DNA from: Closterium sp. NIES-65
Lineage: Eukaryota > Streptophyta > Zygnematophyceae > Desmidiales > Closteriaceae
DNA: 64,000 bases
NCBI GenBank assembly: GCA_948144175.1
Contig: CANXME010000553.1
Span: 496,001-560,000, forward strand
Direction: 5' to 3'
In this document: positions 20,869-32,395 of the stretch, in pieces
Layout: the number at the start of each line of letters is the position of its first letter
Position numbering within the stretch: the stretch's first letter is position 1
Position numbers and translations under genes: made by a program
The notes under the pieces: generated by a model
Told to the model about the DNA's origin: nothing
Seen by the model: only the letters and a program-made list of their open reading frames with translations
Database searches by the model: none

Positions 20869-23622
20869 ATGATTCTGTGCCCGTCGATCTTAATGCGAGG
20901 ATTATTAGAAATCAGACGTCGTGTTCGAATTCCAGCCGTCCACGTGGCATGGCGAATCTCCGTGGCGCTTTTGGCCCTCATAGCGGTGTCTCCTTCAAGA
21001 TCAAGCGCGCTGCGGCGAGGAACGGCGCGACGAGCAGCGAACGAACTACGTCTCGCCACGTTGGTTCTTCTCCCAGAGAATAAATACCGAGCGCGATGCC
21101 TGGACGGAAGGTACCATGCGGCACGGGAAAATATTTGCTACTAGCTGGTAATACCAGGTCCCCTCTCTGGCCGGAGATGGCCCTATATTGCAGGTTCCGC
21201 CTCTTGACCCTCAGTGTATCTATCCTAAACGAGAATTATGCCGCTCACTGCGCCTCTAAACCTAACAGTGAGAGTGGTAGCACCAATATGAGAGAAGGTT
21301 CCGAGACTGTTCCCGATTTTCTTACTCTCCCCTCTCCACCACTCTTCCCCCTTCTCCATCCTCTCCCCATAACTCCACCCTCCCCGGGGTATTACCTGCG
21401 GTTTCAGTCCGCCGGGGTATTATCTGCGGGCGGCACCTGGGGAGGGCGTCACCTCGTGGCACATCCACTTTCCGGGCGGCGGGTGGTGCGCCACCAAGAG
21501 CCGGTGCGCCAGGCGGGCCGGGCAGCTGCTGGGCGGCACCACCATGTGGCCACCGACCAATAACGTGAGTGGAATCATTCACGTCATCTGTGCTCGGACT
21601 TTCTTGTTTCCCAGCATCTGTATTCAATTTATTTGTGGTAATTCTCAAAAAGATGGTCCCCTATTTGCATGCGAACATTTAACCATTCCCTGCTCTTCCT
21701 TCGCCCTCCCCTTCAGCTCTTCATATCACCCACCCGGTCTCTCCTCCTCCCCGTCCGCGGGGTTGCATTGTCTTTGGCAGATTTTGGGCAGCAGCAAGCC
21801 TTTAGGAGGGAAAAAAACAATTGCGCCTGAAATAGAGTGTTGCCAATCGAAAGGAGCGACGGCCTTTCTATCACATTTTTTTCAACTGCCCGTGCGAAAT
21901 AAGTGAAGCTTTGAGACGTCTCAAGGTTTCTATCACAAGATTCTCGACCGCCCGTGCGCCCCAACTTCCCCACCACTCTCTCCCTCCCGCAGGCCTCGTG
22001 GGTGCAGCGCCGTTTCGAAGGCATTCTGAGCAGCAACGAGGGGGCGAACCCGTTCTTTGCGGGGTGGCACCTGGCCATGCCTGTCTACTGCGATGGGGGC
22101 AGCTATGCGGGAACAGCCGGGCGCGTGGTTGTGGGGAAGAGGCGCTACGTGCACATGGATGGCAGCAGGATCGCCAGGGCTATCATGGACGGTGCGTTGC
22201 TTGAGATGAATGGAAGTGTGTGGTGGGACAGAGTTTCTTAGAAGCAAAAAGTATCTTAGAACCAAAGTCACCTAATAGTTGAAGAAACAAGCCAGAGCGT
22301 GAGTTTCTTTCTTTCTCCGTCTGCGCTTTTCATGCCGCACCTCTGCCTTCCCCGAATCACACCTCCTCTCCATCTGCCCCTCCCTGTGCCGACGCTCTCA
22401 CCGCTGTTCACCGCATCAGACCTGCTAGAAAACCGGGCGCTGAGCAGGGCAACAACGGTGCTGGTGTCGGGGACGTCAGCGGGGGGGCTGGCAGTGATGC
22501 GCCTGTGTGACTCCCTCGCTGCTCTGCTGCCCCGCGCCACCGTCAAATGCCTCCTCGATGGCTCCTTCTTCCCCGGTACGCCTCCCGCTGCTCTCTTGCA
22601 CTCTCACTATCACCATCCTCCCCCTTTCCCGCATTTTCTCCTACCATCCCGCATTCGCACCCCCCAGACCCCAATCTCTCCTTCTTTCTCCCACTCCTGA
22701 AGTCCCACAGTCAACCCCCGTTTCCCATCCTTTTCCCTCATCCGCCCTTCCCCACCCCCCCCCAGACGCACCGGACCGCACGGGGCGAATGCACTTCCAG
22801 CACCTGGCCCAGCAGGTCTCAGCGCTGCACCAGTTCTCACCGCAGTCCCGCTGCGATCAAGGTGGGCCCTCCTGCTCTTATGCAACCACCTCAGGTCTAT
22901 GCCGGTGTACCTGATGCTATTTCGGTGCTTGAATCACCTTCAAACGCGAAATTTTCTTCCCGGCGTATTCATCTGTCCCTACTCCCTCTGTGTCCTGCCT
23001 CCTGCCGCTTTATGTCTCGCTGCTGCTGCGCCCAGCGATGGCAATCCTTTTTTTTTTCTCCAAATTACCCACCCAGCATTTCTCATGTATTTGTGTCTAC
23101 TCTCTCTCACCCTTTCCTTGACACCTCCTTGTCTCTGCAGTGACCCCTACGTTTGAGCGGTGGCAATGCTTCTTTCCCCGATACGCCCTCCCCCTTGCCT
23201 CTTCCCCTTATTTCATCGTAAACTCCGTCTTAGATAAAGTCTCGCTGCTGATTGGTAACCAGCTTCCCAACACCACCAAACCCTTAGGCTGCCTGCAGAG
23301 ATTAGTCCGGTCACAGATCAGTTTATTGGCTTCATTACAATCACGTTCATTTCTTCCACCTCTGGAGGATCCTGCTGGTTGGTGCACAGAAAGAGAGTGC
23401 AGTGCATCACAGGGCACAGCTGCAACAGTGTACAGTGGCATAGTTGATGTAGTACAGTCCAGGAAAGGGTTTGGTGCATTTATGCCAGTATGGCTTATTG
23501 CACACAGCATCGCCACTTCATGGCGGTGGAGTGTGGTGAAGGTTGCGAGGACTCCAGTGCATGTTGCTGTAGCTCAATGGATGGCCCTGGGGAGTACTGA
23601 TTCCTCAGTGTTGTACATTTGA
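20869..23622 (+). CDS. PAE1, pectin acetylesterase / Notum-like carbohydrate esterase (CE13)
   Basis: Six-exon model: 20869-21110, 21408-21564, 21993-22191, 22420-22575, 22766-22861, 23141-23622, all GT/AG with consistent phases, giving 443 residues. Plant PAEs remove acetyl groups from pectin in the wall. A hydrophobic N-terminal segment (LALIAV region, about residues 28-45) fits a signal peptide or anchor. Family landmarks: KCLDG-like ARCLDG, PPGYY, SWHIHFPGGGWC, YCDGGSYAG, the nucleophile elbow GTSAG with Ser219, a late Asp in the VNSVLDKV stretch and a His in LIAHS. ATG 20869 is the first in frame; Met at 20893 is an alternative. First of four same-strand copies. Intron 1 has a decayed copy of the exon-2 start (about 21383) just before the real one. 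Confidence 0.85.
21911..21924. repeat. Palindrome TTGAGACGTCTCAA
   Basis: Perfect 14-bp palindrome in PAE1 intron 2, about 70 bp before exon 3. It belongs to the GAGNCGNCTC palindrome family found in several introns of this window. Confidence 0.8.
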
Positions 23623-24827
23623 GAAAATAAGCTCATGGATGTATTGTGGTTGCAATGAGAAAATTTGTAGTCTTCTACATTATGCTGCAATTACATTGAG
23701 ACTAGCCCTTGTATTGCATGTGCTCATACCCTCATCACCATCTACATTCTGCTGGGAGAAGTTACGTTGCCCTCAACATTTTGCTGGGACAAGTAATGCA
23801 GTCGTCTTCATATGCAACCTTCTACATTCTGATGTTATCATTGCCCTTCCATTGCATCACCATTTCAATAATGCTTTCCCCACGATGTTCACGAACCATT
23901 GCGACAGAATGTTGGTGACCAACTATGCAACGATGAACTGCATTTTGTGGCCAACGGGCAGTGCGAACGACGGGAGTTTTTCGTTCACAACTCCTGGAGT
24001 TTGGTATGCGAAAAGACGGCGATTTTCGCTTGCGACTATCAACTTTGTTTGCGAGAGCCAGCGCCATCTGGCGCTGCAAATCCGCCATCTCGTTCCCTGT
24101 AAATCGGCATTTCCACATTTCCCTTGCATTCATTCGCCGCCTACCCAGGCGATTGTCGCCAGTGCTGGCGATGAGTAAGTTACTGAAAGAAATTTGGGCG
24201 ACTCGACACACTTCGAGCCAAAGAAAACCCCAGAAAAATAACTCAAGCTGAAAGTTAGCGAAAATCGCGGCACAGTAAGGACCGTTAGCCAGCTAGGAAC
24301 GTGGTCAAACCTACTTGACACACCCAGCCATATGTCGCAGCTATGCTGTCAATCGCGGTCCAGTCCAACACAGACAGCTGAGAAGAGACACCCAGCCAAT
24401 AGAGTTCAGAGAGGAACACTGTTTCAGCAGGAGCCACCAACCGCAGCATGTCGCTAACTACCCGCCGAGCTAGTCGCCATAGTAGACAATCCAGTTTCCA
24501 CCATGGCCTTACCTACGCCTCCCCTTCAATGGTTTCTCCCGAAGACTCGGCGATAGCTTCCTGTTGAGGGCCCAATCTCCTCACACCTCGCCTTGTCATT
24601 TCACCCCGTGCCGTGCTGCACGATTCCCCTACCGCGTAATTTGGAGCCAGCCACCCGTTTCCCGCAGCCAATCGTTTTCCTCATTCTCCCGTATCACGGG
24701 TCGCAGCGCTTATGACCTCGTTCTCTGTCGTCTCTTTCCTTTTTCCGTCGCCATATCTCGCATGCCCAAGGCATAATCATCTCGCGGCCTCTTAAATTCC
24801 ATCGGGATTCCGTGGCCGTCGATCTCG
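23623..24827. other. Spacer between PAE1 and PAE2
   Basis: No gene seen. The first 200 bp contains TTCTACATT/CTGCTGGGA-type near-repeats. From about 23860 it matches the PAE1 upstream region in blocks, marking the duplicated PAE promoter and leader. Confidence 0.55.
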
Positions 24828-27800
24828 ATGCGAGGATTCTTAGTAACCATCCGTCGTGTTCGCACTCCAGCCGTCCACGTGGCATTGCTAAACGCCTTGG
24901 CGCTTTTGGCACTCCTAGCGGTGTGCCCTCCAAGATTGAGCGCGCTGCGGCAAGGAAGGGCGCGACGAGTAACGAGCGATCCACGTCCCGCCACGCTGGT
25001 TCTTCTTCCGGAAAATAAATACGGAGCGCGATGCCTGGATGGGAGGTATGGAGTGGAAAGCGTTTGCTGGGTCCGGTATACCGCCAGAGACGGGAATTAT
25101 GCCCCTCACAGAGCATTCATGCACATTCAGATATGCTCCCTCAGCCATAATTTTTATACTCTTGAGACGTCAAAAATACGATTTTATCACGTGGCTACCC
25201 CCCCCCCCACCCAACACATCGATCCCAGCCCACCGGGGGAACTACCTGATTCTTGATGGGTCTCAAGCTCGTTTGAGGCGCCTCAAAAGTTGTCCCAGTC
25301 CCCCGGGGCATTATGTGACTCCTGAGGGCTCTCAAACTCTTTCCCCGTCCTCTCCCCCTCGTTCCCTCCCCATCCTCCTCACCCCCTACTCCCATGCTCC
25401 CCCTCACGTTGTCCCAGTCCGCAGGGGATCAAACCTAAACCCAGGTATTCCTGCGAGCGGCAACTGTGTTACAGTCCGCGTCTCCCTCATTCCTCTTCCC
25501 CCTCCCCTCCTCTTGTCCCCCTCGCATCTGTCCCAGTCCGCTGGGCTACTATGCGGGAGGCACCTTGGAAGGGTGCCACACCCCGTGGGTGTCACTCCCC
25601 ATCTCTCCTATCCCACTGTCCCCATCCCCTTCTCTGCTTGACCCCCCTGTGCCTCTATCCCAGCCCGCCGGGGTACTACCTGCGGGAGGCACCTTGGAAG
25701 GGCGCCACGCCCCGTGGGCGTCACTCCTATTCCACTTCCCCCTTCTCCGCTTCACCCCCCCCTCCCCCGCATCTATCCCAGCCCGCCGGGGTATTACCTG
25801 CGGGAGGCACCTTGGAAGGGCGCCACACCCCGTGGGCGTCTCTCCTATTCCACTTCCCCCTTCTCCGCTTCACCCCCCCCTCCCCCGCATCTATCCCAGC
25901 CCGCCGGGGTACTACCTGCGGGAGGCACCTTGGAAGGGCGCCTCCACGTGGCACATCCACTTTCCGGGCGGCGGGTGGTGCGGCAACAAGAGGCAGTGCC
26001 GCATTCGAGCCGGGATGCAGCTGGGAAGCACTAGCATGTGGCCGGAAACCAATAACGTGAGCGGAGTCATCCGTGCTAGAAGTGATTTTCTAGCCGATTG
26101 AAAAATCACGGGGTGGGGGGCGGGAGGGGGCGGGTGGTGCGCAGAGCAGTGCCGCATTCGAGCCAGGATGGAGCTGAGCGGCAGCACCAGCATGTGGCGT
26201 GGCCGACAACCAATCACGTGAGTGAGTTTTGAGACGTCTCAAAACTAAACCGGGCGGCGGGTGGTGCGGCATGAGAGGGCAGTGCCGCATTCGAGCCTGG
26301 ATGCAGCTTGGCAGCACCAGTATGTGGCCACATGATCCGACAAGACTTTTGAGTCGACTCAAAAGGCAGCACCAGTATGTGGCCACATGATCCGACAAGA
26401 CTTTTGAGTCGACTCAAAAGGCAGCACCAGTATGTGGCCACATGATCTGACAACGTGATTGGGATGGGAGTCACATTGAGGTGACTTTTGAGGCGTCTCA
26501 AAAAGCCACCTTGGCAGCAAAAGCACAGGCTTAAGAATCAGCAACGTGAGTGGGAGATACGTATCTTGCCAACAGTGGTTCTCTTCTTAGGAGAGTTCCG
26601 CCAGCAGATAATCAGAACCACAAGTCGCTTGCTTATGCCACCCTGCCTGCTCCCCCCGGACACCCCCCCCCCTCTACACTCTCCCCTTTCGTCCCAGGGC
26701 ACGTGGGCACAGGGTCAATTCTTGGGCATTCTGAGCAGCAGTGCGGCACTGAACCCGTTCTTTGCGGGGTGGCACCTGGCCATGGCTGTCTACTGCGATG
26801 GGGGCGGCTATGCGGGAGCAGCCGGGCGCGTGGCCGTGGGGGAGGGGCGCTACGTGCACATGGATGGCAGCAGGATCGCCAGCGCTATCATGGACGGTAC
26901 GTTGCTTGGCATGTGCTTGATTGTCTGGGATGTGCGTTGCGTGGGAAGGCGATAGCGCTGCTGGTGGCAGGTGCGCTGCGTGTGGTGCTGGTGCCGTTCT
27001 GGATGGTGTGATTTGAAATGTGTATGGCTGGCGCTTTTGTAACAATCATTTTTTTGTTTCAGCAATGGCTGGCCCTCCAATCACGTGGCATTCCCAACCT
27101 AGTCACGTATCATTCCTCCTTAAAGCTCAAGGCCCAAATTTTTCAACCTTACTAAGGTTGCCCTTTGGGTGGTGGGAGAGTAAGGTTGACTTTGTTGGAG
27201 TTGGGCTGTTTAGTTTCGTCCAGCTTCTCGCTACACCCTTAGGCTTTTCGCTGACTCAGCAAACCCCAGGGAGAAACTCGGTTTGGATCTCGAGTCCCAA
27301 ATTGCACTCACAATATTCTTGGTTTTTCCTTCTCTCCTATTCGACAAAAAAACTGTTGGCCAATCAAATTGCATCGCACTTCACGTAACCACAATTCGCA
27401 GCCAAACAACACTCTAAACATCACTTTCATCAACTTTAGTAATCTTGCCCCGCGCGCTCTGCAATTTGGGCCTTGAGCTTTAACCCACATTGGCGGAGTA
27501 CTTGTCCATTGTGACATCTCCTGCTGAGTGTTACGTCCCTGCCCTTCTCGGTTCCTCTGTTTCCCCACATTGTGCCTCCTCTCTGTCTGTCCCTACTCAT
27601 GCCTCCTCTGCGACCGCATCAGACCTGCTAGCAAACAGAGCAATAGCGAGGGCGACAACGGTGCTGGTGTCGGGGACGTCAGCGGGGGGGCTGGCAGTGG
27701 TGCGCCTGTGTGACTCCCTCGCTGCTCTGCTCCCCCGCGCCACCGTCAAATGCCTCCTCGATGGCTCCTTCTTCCCCGGTACATTCTCCTTCTCTTTCCT

Positions 27801-28792
27801 TCTTGTCCAGTAGGTGCCATCACCCTTCCGTTTTCTGCACCCTCCGCTGGCCTCACACCCATCTTTGACAACCCCCCCTTTCACCCTATCGCACGCACAC
27901 CCCTCTCCCTCTTCATTTCTCCCGCTCTCCCTCTCTCTCCCCCCCATTCCCCCACCTCCCCCCTCTCACAGACGCCCCAGACCGCACGGGGAGAATGCAC
28001 TTTCAGAGCCTAGCCCAGCAGATCTCAGCGCTGCACCAGTTCTCGCCGCAGTCCCGCTGCGATCGAGGTGGGCCCTCTTGCTCTCATGTTGCAGTGCATG
28101 CCTGTGCAGCACCAACAGTCCTCTCCTTGCTGATCTTATTCCCTCCGATTTTATTCCCTCCTATTGTTTCCATCTCAGGCCCCCTCAAAAAAGTCCCTCC
28201 TCTCTCCCCACGTCCTGCCTCCCAGAGCGTCTTACCGACGACGACGAACTTGTAGTGCGAAGACCAACTACTCCCTTCCACCCATCTCTCTGCCTCTTCC
28301 TTGTCCCTGCCTGCAGTGACCCCTGCGTCTGAGCGGTGGCGATGCTTCTTTCCCCAATACGCCCTCCCCTTCGCCTCATCCCCCTTCTTCATACTAAACA
28401 CCGTATTTGATGACGCATCTCTCCTCATTGGTAAGCAGCTTCCCAACACCACCAACCCCGTAGAGTGTCTTAAGAGTTTGATTAGGTCACAATCAAATAT
28501 GTTGGCCTCATTACAATCACACTTGTTTATACCACCGTCAGAGGGTCCTGAAGGTTGGTGCAGACAAAGCGAGTGCAGTGCAGCAGAGAGTACAGCTGTG
28601 GCAGTGTTCAATAGCATAGTCCATTTATTGAGGTTCAAGAAAGGGTTTGGTGCCTTCGTGCCACTTCGGCTTGTAGCGCACAGCACCTTAACTTCTTGGC
28701 GATGGGGTTTTGTGAGAAGTTTCAAGACTTCGATCCAGGTAGCTGTAGCTCGATGGGTGGCCCAAGAGATCAATGATGCAACAATGGTATGA
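24828..28792 (+). CDS. PAE2, pectin acetylesterase / Notum-like carbohydrate esterase (CE13)
   Basis: Six-exon model: 24828-25045, 25900-26056, 26698-26896, 27623-27778, 27972-28067, 28317-28792, giving 433 residues. Exons 2-5 match PAE1 in length and phase (157, 199, 156, 96 nt). N-terminal hydrophobic segment, ARCLDG, PPGYY, TWHIHFPGGGWC, YCDGGGYAG, GTSAG with Ser211, an Asp in the NTVFDDAS stretch and a His in LVAHS are present, so the Ser-Asp-His set looks complete. It is the closest paralogue of PAE1. Intron 1 carries six upstream copies of the exon-2 start, intron 2 carries several copies of the exon-2 end punctuated by palindromes, and intron 3 carries a TTAA-flanked inverted-repeat element. 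The gene is more than 1 kb longer than PAE1 solely through its introns. Confidence 0.85.
25216..25935 (+). repeat. Seven-copy array of the PAE2 exon-2 splice acceptor
   Basis: A CCCAG acceptor followed by a CCGCCGGGG-TACTAC-like exon start occurs at 25229, 25299, 25418, 25537, 25664, 25782 and 25900 (first exon-like base). The last is the coding one. The final three are about 118-127 bp apart and nearly identical, including the GGAGGCACCTTGGAAGGG exon text. The earlier ones are progressively degraded. Each unit contains the upstream pyrimidine tract. Confidence 0.88.
25272..25287. repeat. Palindrome TTTGAGGCGCCTCAAA
   Basis: Perfect 16-bp palindrome lying between the first and second decayed copies of the PAE2 exon-2 acceptor. 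Confidence 0.85.
26226..26245. repeat. Palindrome GTTTTGAGACGTCTCAAAAC
   Basis: Perfect 20-bp palindrome at the junction between two copies of the PAE2 exon-2 end. Confidence 0.9.
26346..26365. repeat. Palindrome CTTTTGAGTCGACTCAAAAG
   Basis: Perfect 20-bp palindrome immediately before a GCAGCACCAG copy. An identical palindrome lies 55 bp downstream. Confidence 0.9.
26401..26420. repeat. Palindrome CTTTTGAGTCGACTCAAAAG (second copy)
   Basis: Identical to 26346-26365 and again immediately followed by a GCAGCACCAG copy. The 55-bp unit is a direct repeat carrying its own palindrome. Confidence 0.9.
26486..26503. repeat. Near-palindrome TTTTGAGGCGTCTCAAAA
   Basis: Palindrome with one mismatched pair, in the same intron and before the last weak exon-end copy. 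Confidence 0.8.
27124..27479. mobile_element. Short inverted-repeat element flanked by TTAA (MITE candidate)
   Basis: The ends are AGCTCAAGGCCCAAATT (27124-27140) and its reverse complement (27463-27479). TTAA lies directly outside both ends (27120-27123 and 27480-27483). The 356-bp interior has no coding frame. TTAA target duplication is the hallmark of piggyBac-type transposition, but TTAA could instead belong to the inverted repeat itself because it is palindromic. It lies in PAE2 intron 3, and PAE1 has no counterpart at this place, so it arrived after the duplication or was lost from PAE1. Confidence 0.65.
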
Positions 28793-30180
28793 CGTCTGCT
28801 TGGGAAATGTGAGATAAGGACGCGTGTGGTCTTACAAATTTGTGAAAGTTTATGTTTTTAGGTCGAATGTAGCATTTTAACAAAACTCGACTTTCTTTCC
28901 AGCGAAGTTTGAATCTTGGGTCTCCAACACAGACGAGTCACAATCACACACCCAAGGTCGAACACAGAGATTCGACCTTTTAGGGATGGCGGCGAGCCGC
29001 CCGTAGGGGAGCAGGTTACCTGGTATAGCGCGACACGTTAACGTAATGCGCAACGAAGCTCAACGACCTTCGCAAAGCGGTCGCGATTTTCGGATGGCCT
29101 TCGTACGTGCTGAAAACAACACACACACTCGCCTCACGTGCACCTGCACGTTCACTCGTGTGATTCGAGTTGACTTCACATTTGACATTCGAACTTATGT
29201 GCCCCAAAATTCTCATGCCTTCGCCAAAGCCTCCTGACGACATTAGCGAAGCTGGTAACCACACAAAGTTCGACCTTTTTTTCCGAACTTGAAAATAGAT
29301 CACACGCGCCGTAATGGTGTCTGGGAGGGAATGATGCAATCCAAGATGTATATTTTTACATGTTGCTGGTGTTGCTGAAATGAACAAGGCTCGCCGTTGA
29401 GCGGCGTATGGGTTGCGTAGGAGCAATGTTTTCAAATAAGTGCCGCATAAAAATGCTAGCTTATGTATATGTTATATTAAGCAGTATCGCATAGGCTACC
29501 GTATATTATGCGTCACATACTTATTACAATAAACGTTTGGAAGGATAATGTAATACCAATTGATTCTATTTCTGTATCTTATTGAAACTGTCATGATTTT
29601 GTTATTAATGCCATTACATTAAGGGGATATGTAAAGACCAATAAGTATCTGTCAAGATTTATATTCATACTTATATTAGGGTATTTTGTTTTTTGTGTTA
29701 TCTAGCTGTTATAACTCATTGTTCACGTGCCAGAGTTGAATTTGTCGAGTTGTATTTTTCACGTGCTCGCACGCGGGAAGTTTTCGTTTTGTTTTCCTGG
29801 TTTTTATTTTAGGCGTGATAAAGGAGTACAGATCAAGTTGCCCTCCAGAAATTTCCTGAAACTTTGAAGCATTTTGGTACATGGTTCAAGAAAACATTTC
29901 CTTCTGACCAGTTGGAGAACAGACCACCGCACAAGCGAAAATCAAGAACCCCCACCTGCTCTATGCTGCAAATCAAGAACCTAAATCCCTCGACACCTGC
30001 TAGTCAACTTTAGTCTCCATTTAGTGCTTAGTTCAGCCTCTGTCGACAGCGCCCGTGACAACCGTCGTCAAACCACGGTGAAGCGCCGCCCCGTGAGAAG
30101 CGCTTCTAATAGGCAGACTGAAAAGCGCCAACTAAAGTACCTGTGAGTTAAGAATTGTGAAAAAGAAGCGACGTGAAAAA
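28793..30180. other. Spacer after PAE2, partly AT-rich
   Basis: No gene seen. 28850-29300 is mixed sequence containing inverted TCGACCTTT/AAAGGTCGA-like words. About 29430-29830 is clearly more AT-rich than the rest of the window. Nothing recognisable was found on either strand. Confidence 0.5.
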
Positions 30181-30189
30181 GGTATGCAG

Positions 30190-30645
30190 TCATGATAATG
30201 CGCTGGCGTCCATCACGCTGGCGCCTATCGCGCTAGCGCCACGCTAGCGTCTAGAACGGTCGCATAGGCCGCTGGCGCCCAGGTCGCTGGCGGCTTTCGC
30301 CCTGACGCCTGACGCATTGCCACGCAAGTGCTGGCGCGTAAGGCGCTGGCGCCTCAAGCAATTGCTTGGGACGCTGGCGCCTAACGCGCTGGCGACTAGC
30401 GCGCTGGTGCCTTGCGCGCTGGCGCCTGGCGCGCTTGCGCTTGCTGCGCTGGCGCCTTGCGCGCTGGCGCTTGCTGCGCTGGCACCTAGCGCGCTGGCGC
30501 CAAGCGCACTGGCGCCTAACGCGCTGGCGCCTAGCGCGCGGGCGCCTAGCGCGCTGGCGCCTAGCGCGCGGGCGCCTAAGGCGATGCCGCCTAGCGCGCT
30601 GGCGCATAGCGCGCTGGCGCCTAACGCGGTGGCACCTTGCAGCGC
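30190..30645 (+). repeat. 15-bp GCGCTGGCGCCTAGC minisatellite
   Basis: About 30 degenerate units of GCGCTGGCGCCTAGC, rich in GGCGCC and AGCGCGCT self-complementary words, immediately before the 21-bp satellite. The period is a multiple of three, so open frames exist on both strands without coding evidence. Confidence 0.85.
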
Positions 30646-30711
30646 GCCGCGCGCTGGTGGCTTGTGCGCTGCTTGTTGCGGCAGCGCACTTGCAGATTAT
30701 TGCGCACGCCT

Positions 30712-32395
30712 TGCTGCAGTGAGCTCACGCCTTGCTGCAGTGAGCTCACGCCTTGCTGCAGTGAGCTCACGCCTTGCTGCAGTGAGCTCACGCCTTCCTG
30801 CAGTGAGCTCACGCCTTGCTGCAGTGAGCTCACGCCTTGCTGCAGTGAGCTCACGCCTTGCTGCAGTGAGCTCACGCCTTGCTGCAGTGAGCTCACGCCT
30901 TGCTGCAGTGAGCTCACGCGTTGCTGCAGTGTGCTCACGCCTTGCTGCAGTGAGCTCACGCCTTGCTGCAGTGAGCTCACGCCTTGCTGCAGTGAGCTCA
31001 CGCCTTGCTGCAGTGAGCTCACGCCTTGCTGCAGTGAGCTCACGCCTTGCTGCAGTGAGCTCACGCCTTGCTGCAGTGAGCTCACGCGTTGCTGCAGTGA
31101 GCTCACGCCTTGCTGCAGTGAGCTCACGCCTTGCTGCAGTGAGCTCACGCGTTGCTGCAGTGAGCTCACGCGTTGCTGCAGTGAGCTCACGCCTTGCTGC
31201 AGTGAGCTCACGCGTTGCTGCAGTGAGCTCACGCCTTGCTGCAGTGAGCTCACGCCTTGCTGCAGTGAGCTCACGCCTTGCTGCAGTGAGCTCACGCGTT
31301 GCTGCAGTGAGCTCACGCGTTGCTGCAGTGAGCTCACGCGTTGCTGCAGTGAGCTCACGCGTTGCTGCAGTGAGCTCACGCCTTGCTGCAGTGAGCTCAC
31401 GCCTTGCTGCAGTGAGCTCACGCCTTGCTGCAGTGAGCTCACGCGTTGCTGCAGTGAGCTCACGCGTTGCTGCAGTGAGCTCACGCCTTGCTGCAGTGAG
31501 CTCACGCGTTGCTGCAGTGAGCTCACGCGTTGCTGCAGTGAGCTCACGCCTTGCTGCAGTGAGCTCACGCGTTGCTGCAGTGAGCTCACGCGTTGCTGCA
31601 GTGAGCTCACGCGTTGCTGCAGTGAGCTCACGCGTTGCTGCAGTGAGCTCACGCGTTGCTGCAGTGAGCTCACGCGTTGCTGCAGTGAGCTCACGCGTTG
31701 CTGCAGTGAGCTCACGCGTTGCTGCAGTGAGCTCACGCCTTGCTGCAGTGAGCTCACGCGTTGCTGCAGTGAGCTCACGCCTTGCTGCAGTGAGCTCACG
31801 CCTTGCTGCAGTGAGCTCACGCCTTGCTGCAGTGAGCTCACGCCTTGCTGCAGTGAGCTCACGCCTTGCTGCAGTGAGCTCACGCCTTGCTGCAGTGAGC
31901 TCACGCCTTGCTGCAGTGAGCTCACGCCTTGCTGCAGTGAGCTCACGCCTTGCTGCAGTGAGCTCACGCGTTGCTGCAGTGAGCTCACGCGTTGCTGCAG
32001 TGAGCTCACGCGTTGCTGCAGTGAGCTCACGCGTTGCTGCAGTGAGCTCACGCCTTGCTGCAGTGAGCTCACGCCTTGCTGCAGTGAGCTCACGCCTTGT
32101 TGCAGTGAGCTCACGCCTTGCTGCAGTGAGCTCACGCCTTGCTGCAGTGAGCTCACGCCTTGCTGCTGTGAGCTCACGCCTTGCTGCAGTGAGCTCACGC
32201 CTTGCTGCAGTGAGCGCACGCCTTGCTGCAGTGAGCTCACGCCTTGCTGCAGTGAGCTCACGCCTTGCTGCAGTGAGCTCACGCCTTGCTGCTGTGAGCT
32301 CACGCCTTGCTGCAGTGAGCTCACGCCTTGCTGCAGTGAGCTCACACCTTGCTGCAGTGAGCTCACGCCTTGCTGCAGTGAGCTCATGCCTTGTT
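30712..32395 (+). repeat. 21-bp satellite, about 80 copies
   Basis: Nearly perfect tandem units of TGAGCTCACGCCTTGCTGCAG. The dominant variation is one C/G site (ACGCCTTG versus ACGCGTTG), whose order along the array is not random-looking: runs of the G variant occur at about 31290-31370 and 31560-31740. Each unit holds two 6-bp palindromes, GAGCTC and CTGCAG. Because 21 is a multiple of three and no stop occurs, several frames stay open for 500-700 codons, encoding simple 7-residue repeats. I treat this as non-coding satellite. Confidence 0.93.

Larger units (their letters stand above)
26108..26540 (+). repeat. Tandem copies of the PAE2 exon-2 end in intron 2
   Basis: Text matching the exon-2 3' half (GTGCCGCATTCGAGCC, GGATGCAGCT, GCAGCACCAG) recurs after the true donor at 26056: at about 26115-26225 and 26250-26340, with shorter GCAGCACCAGTATGTGGCC copies at about 26312, 26366 and 26421 and a last weak copy near 26510. 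Several copies are followed by GTGAGTG-like donor sequence. Palindromes separate the units. Confidence 0.82.

Noticed and set aside
30712-32395. CRISPR array
   Set aside because: Head-to-tail repeats without spacers in a spliced eukaryotic genome.
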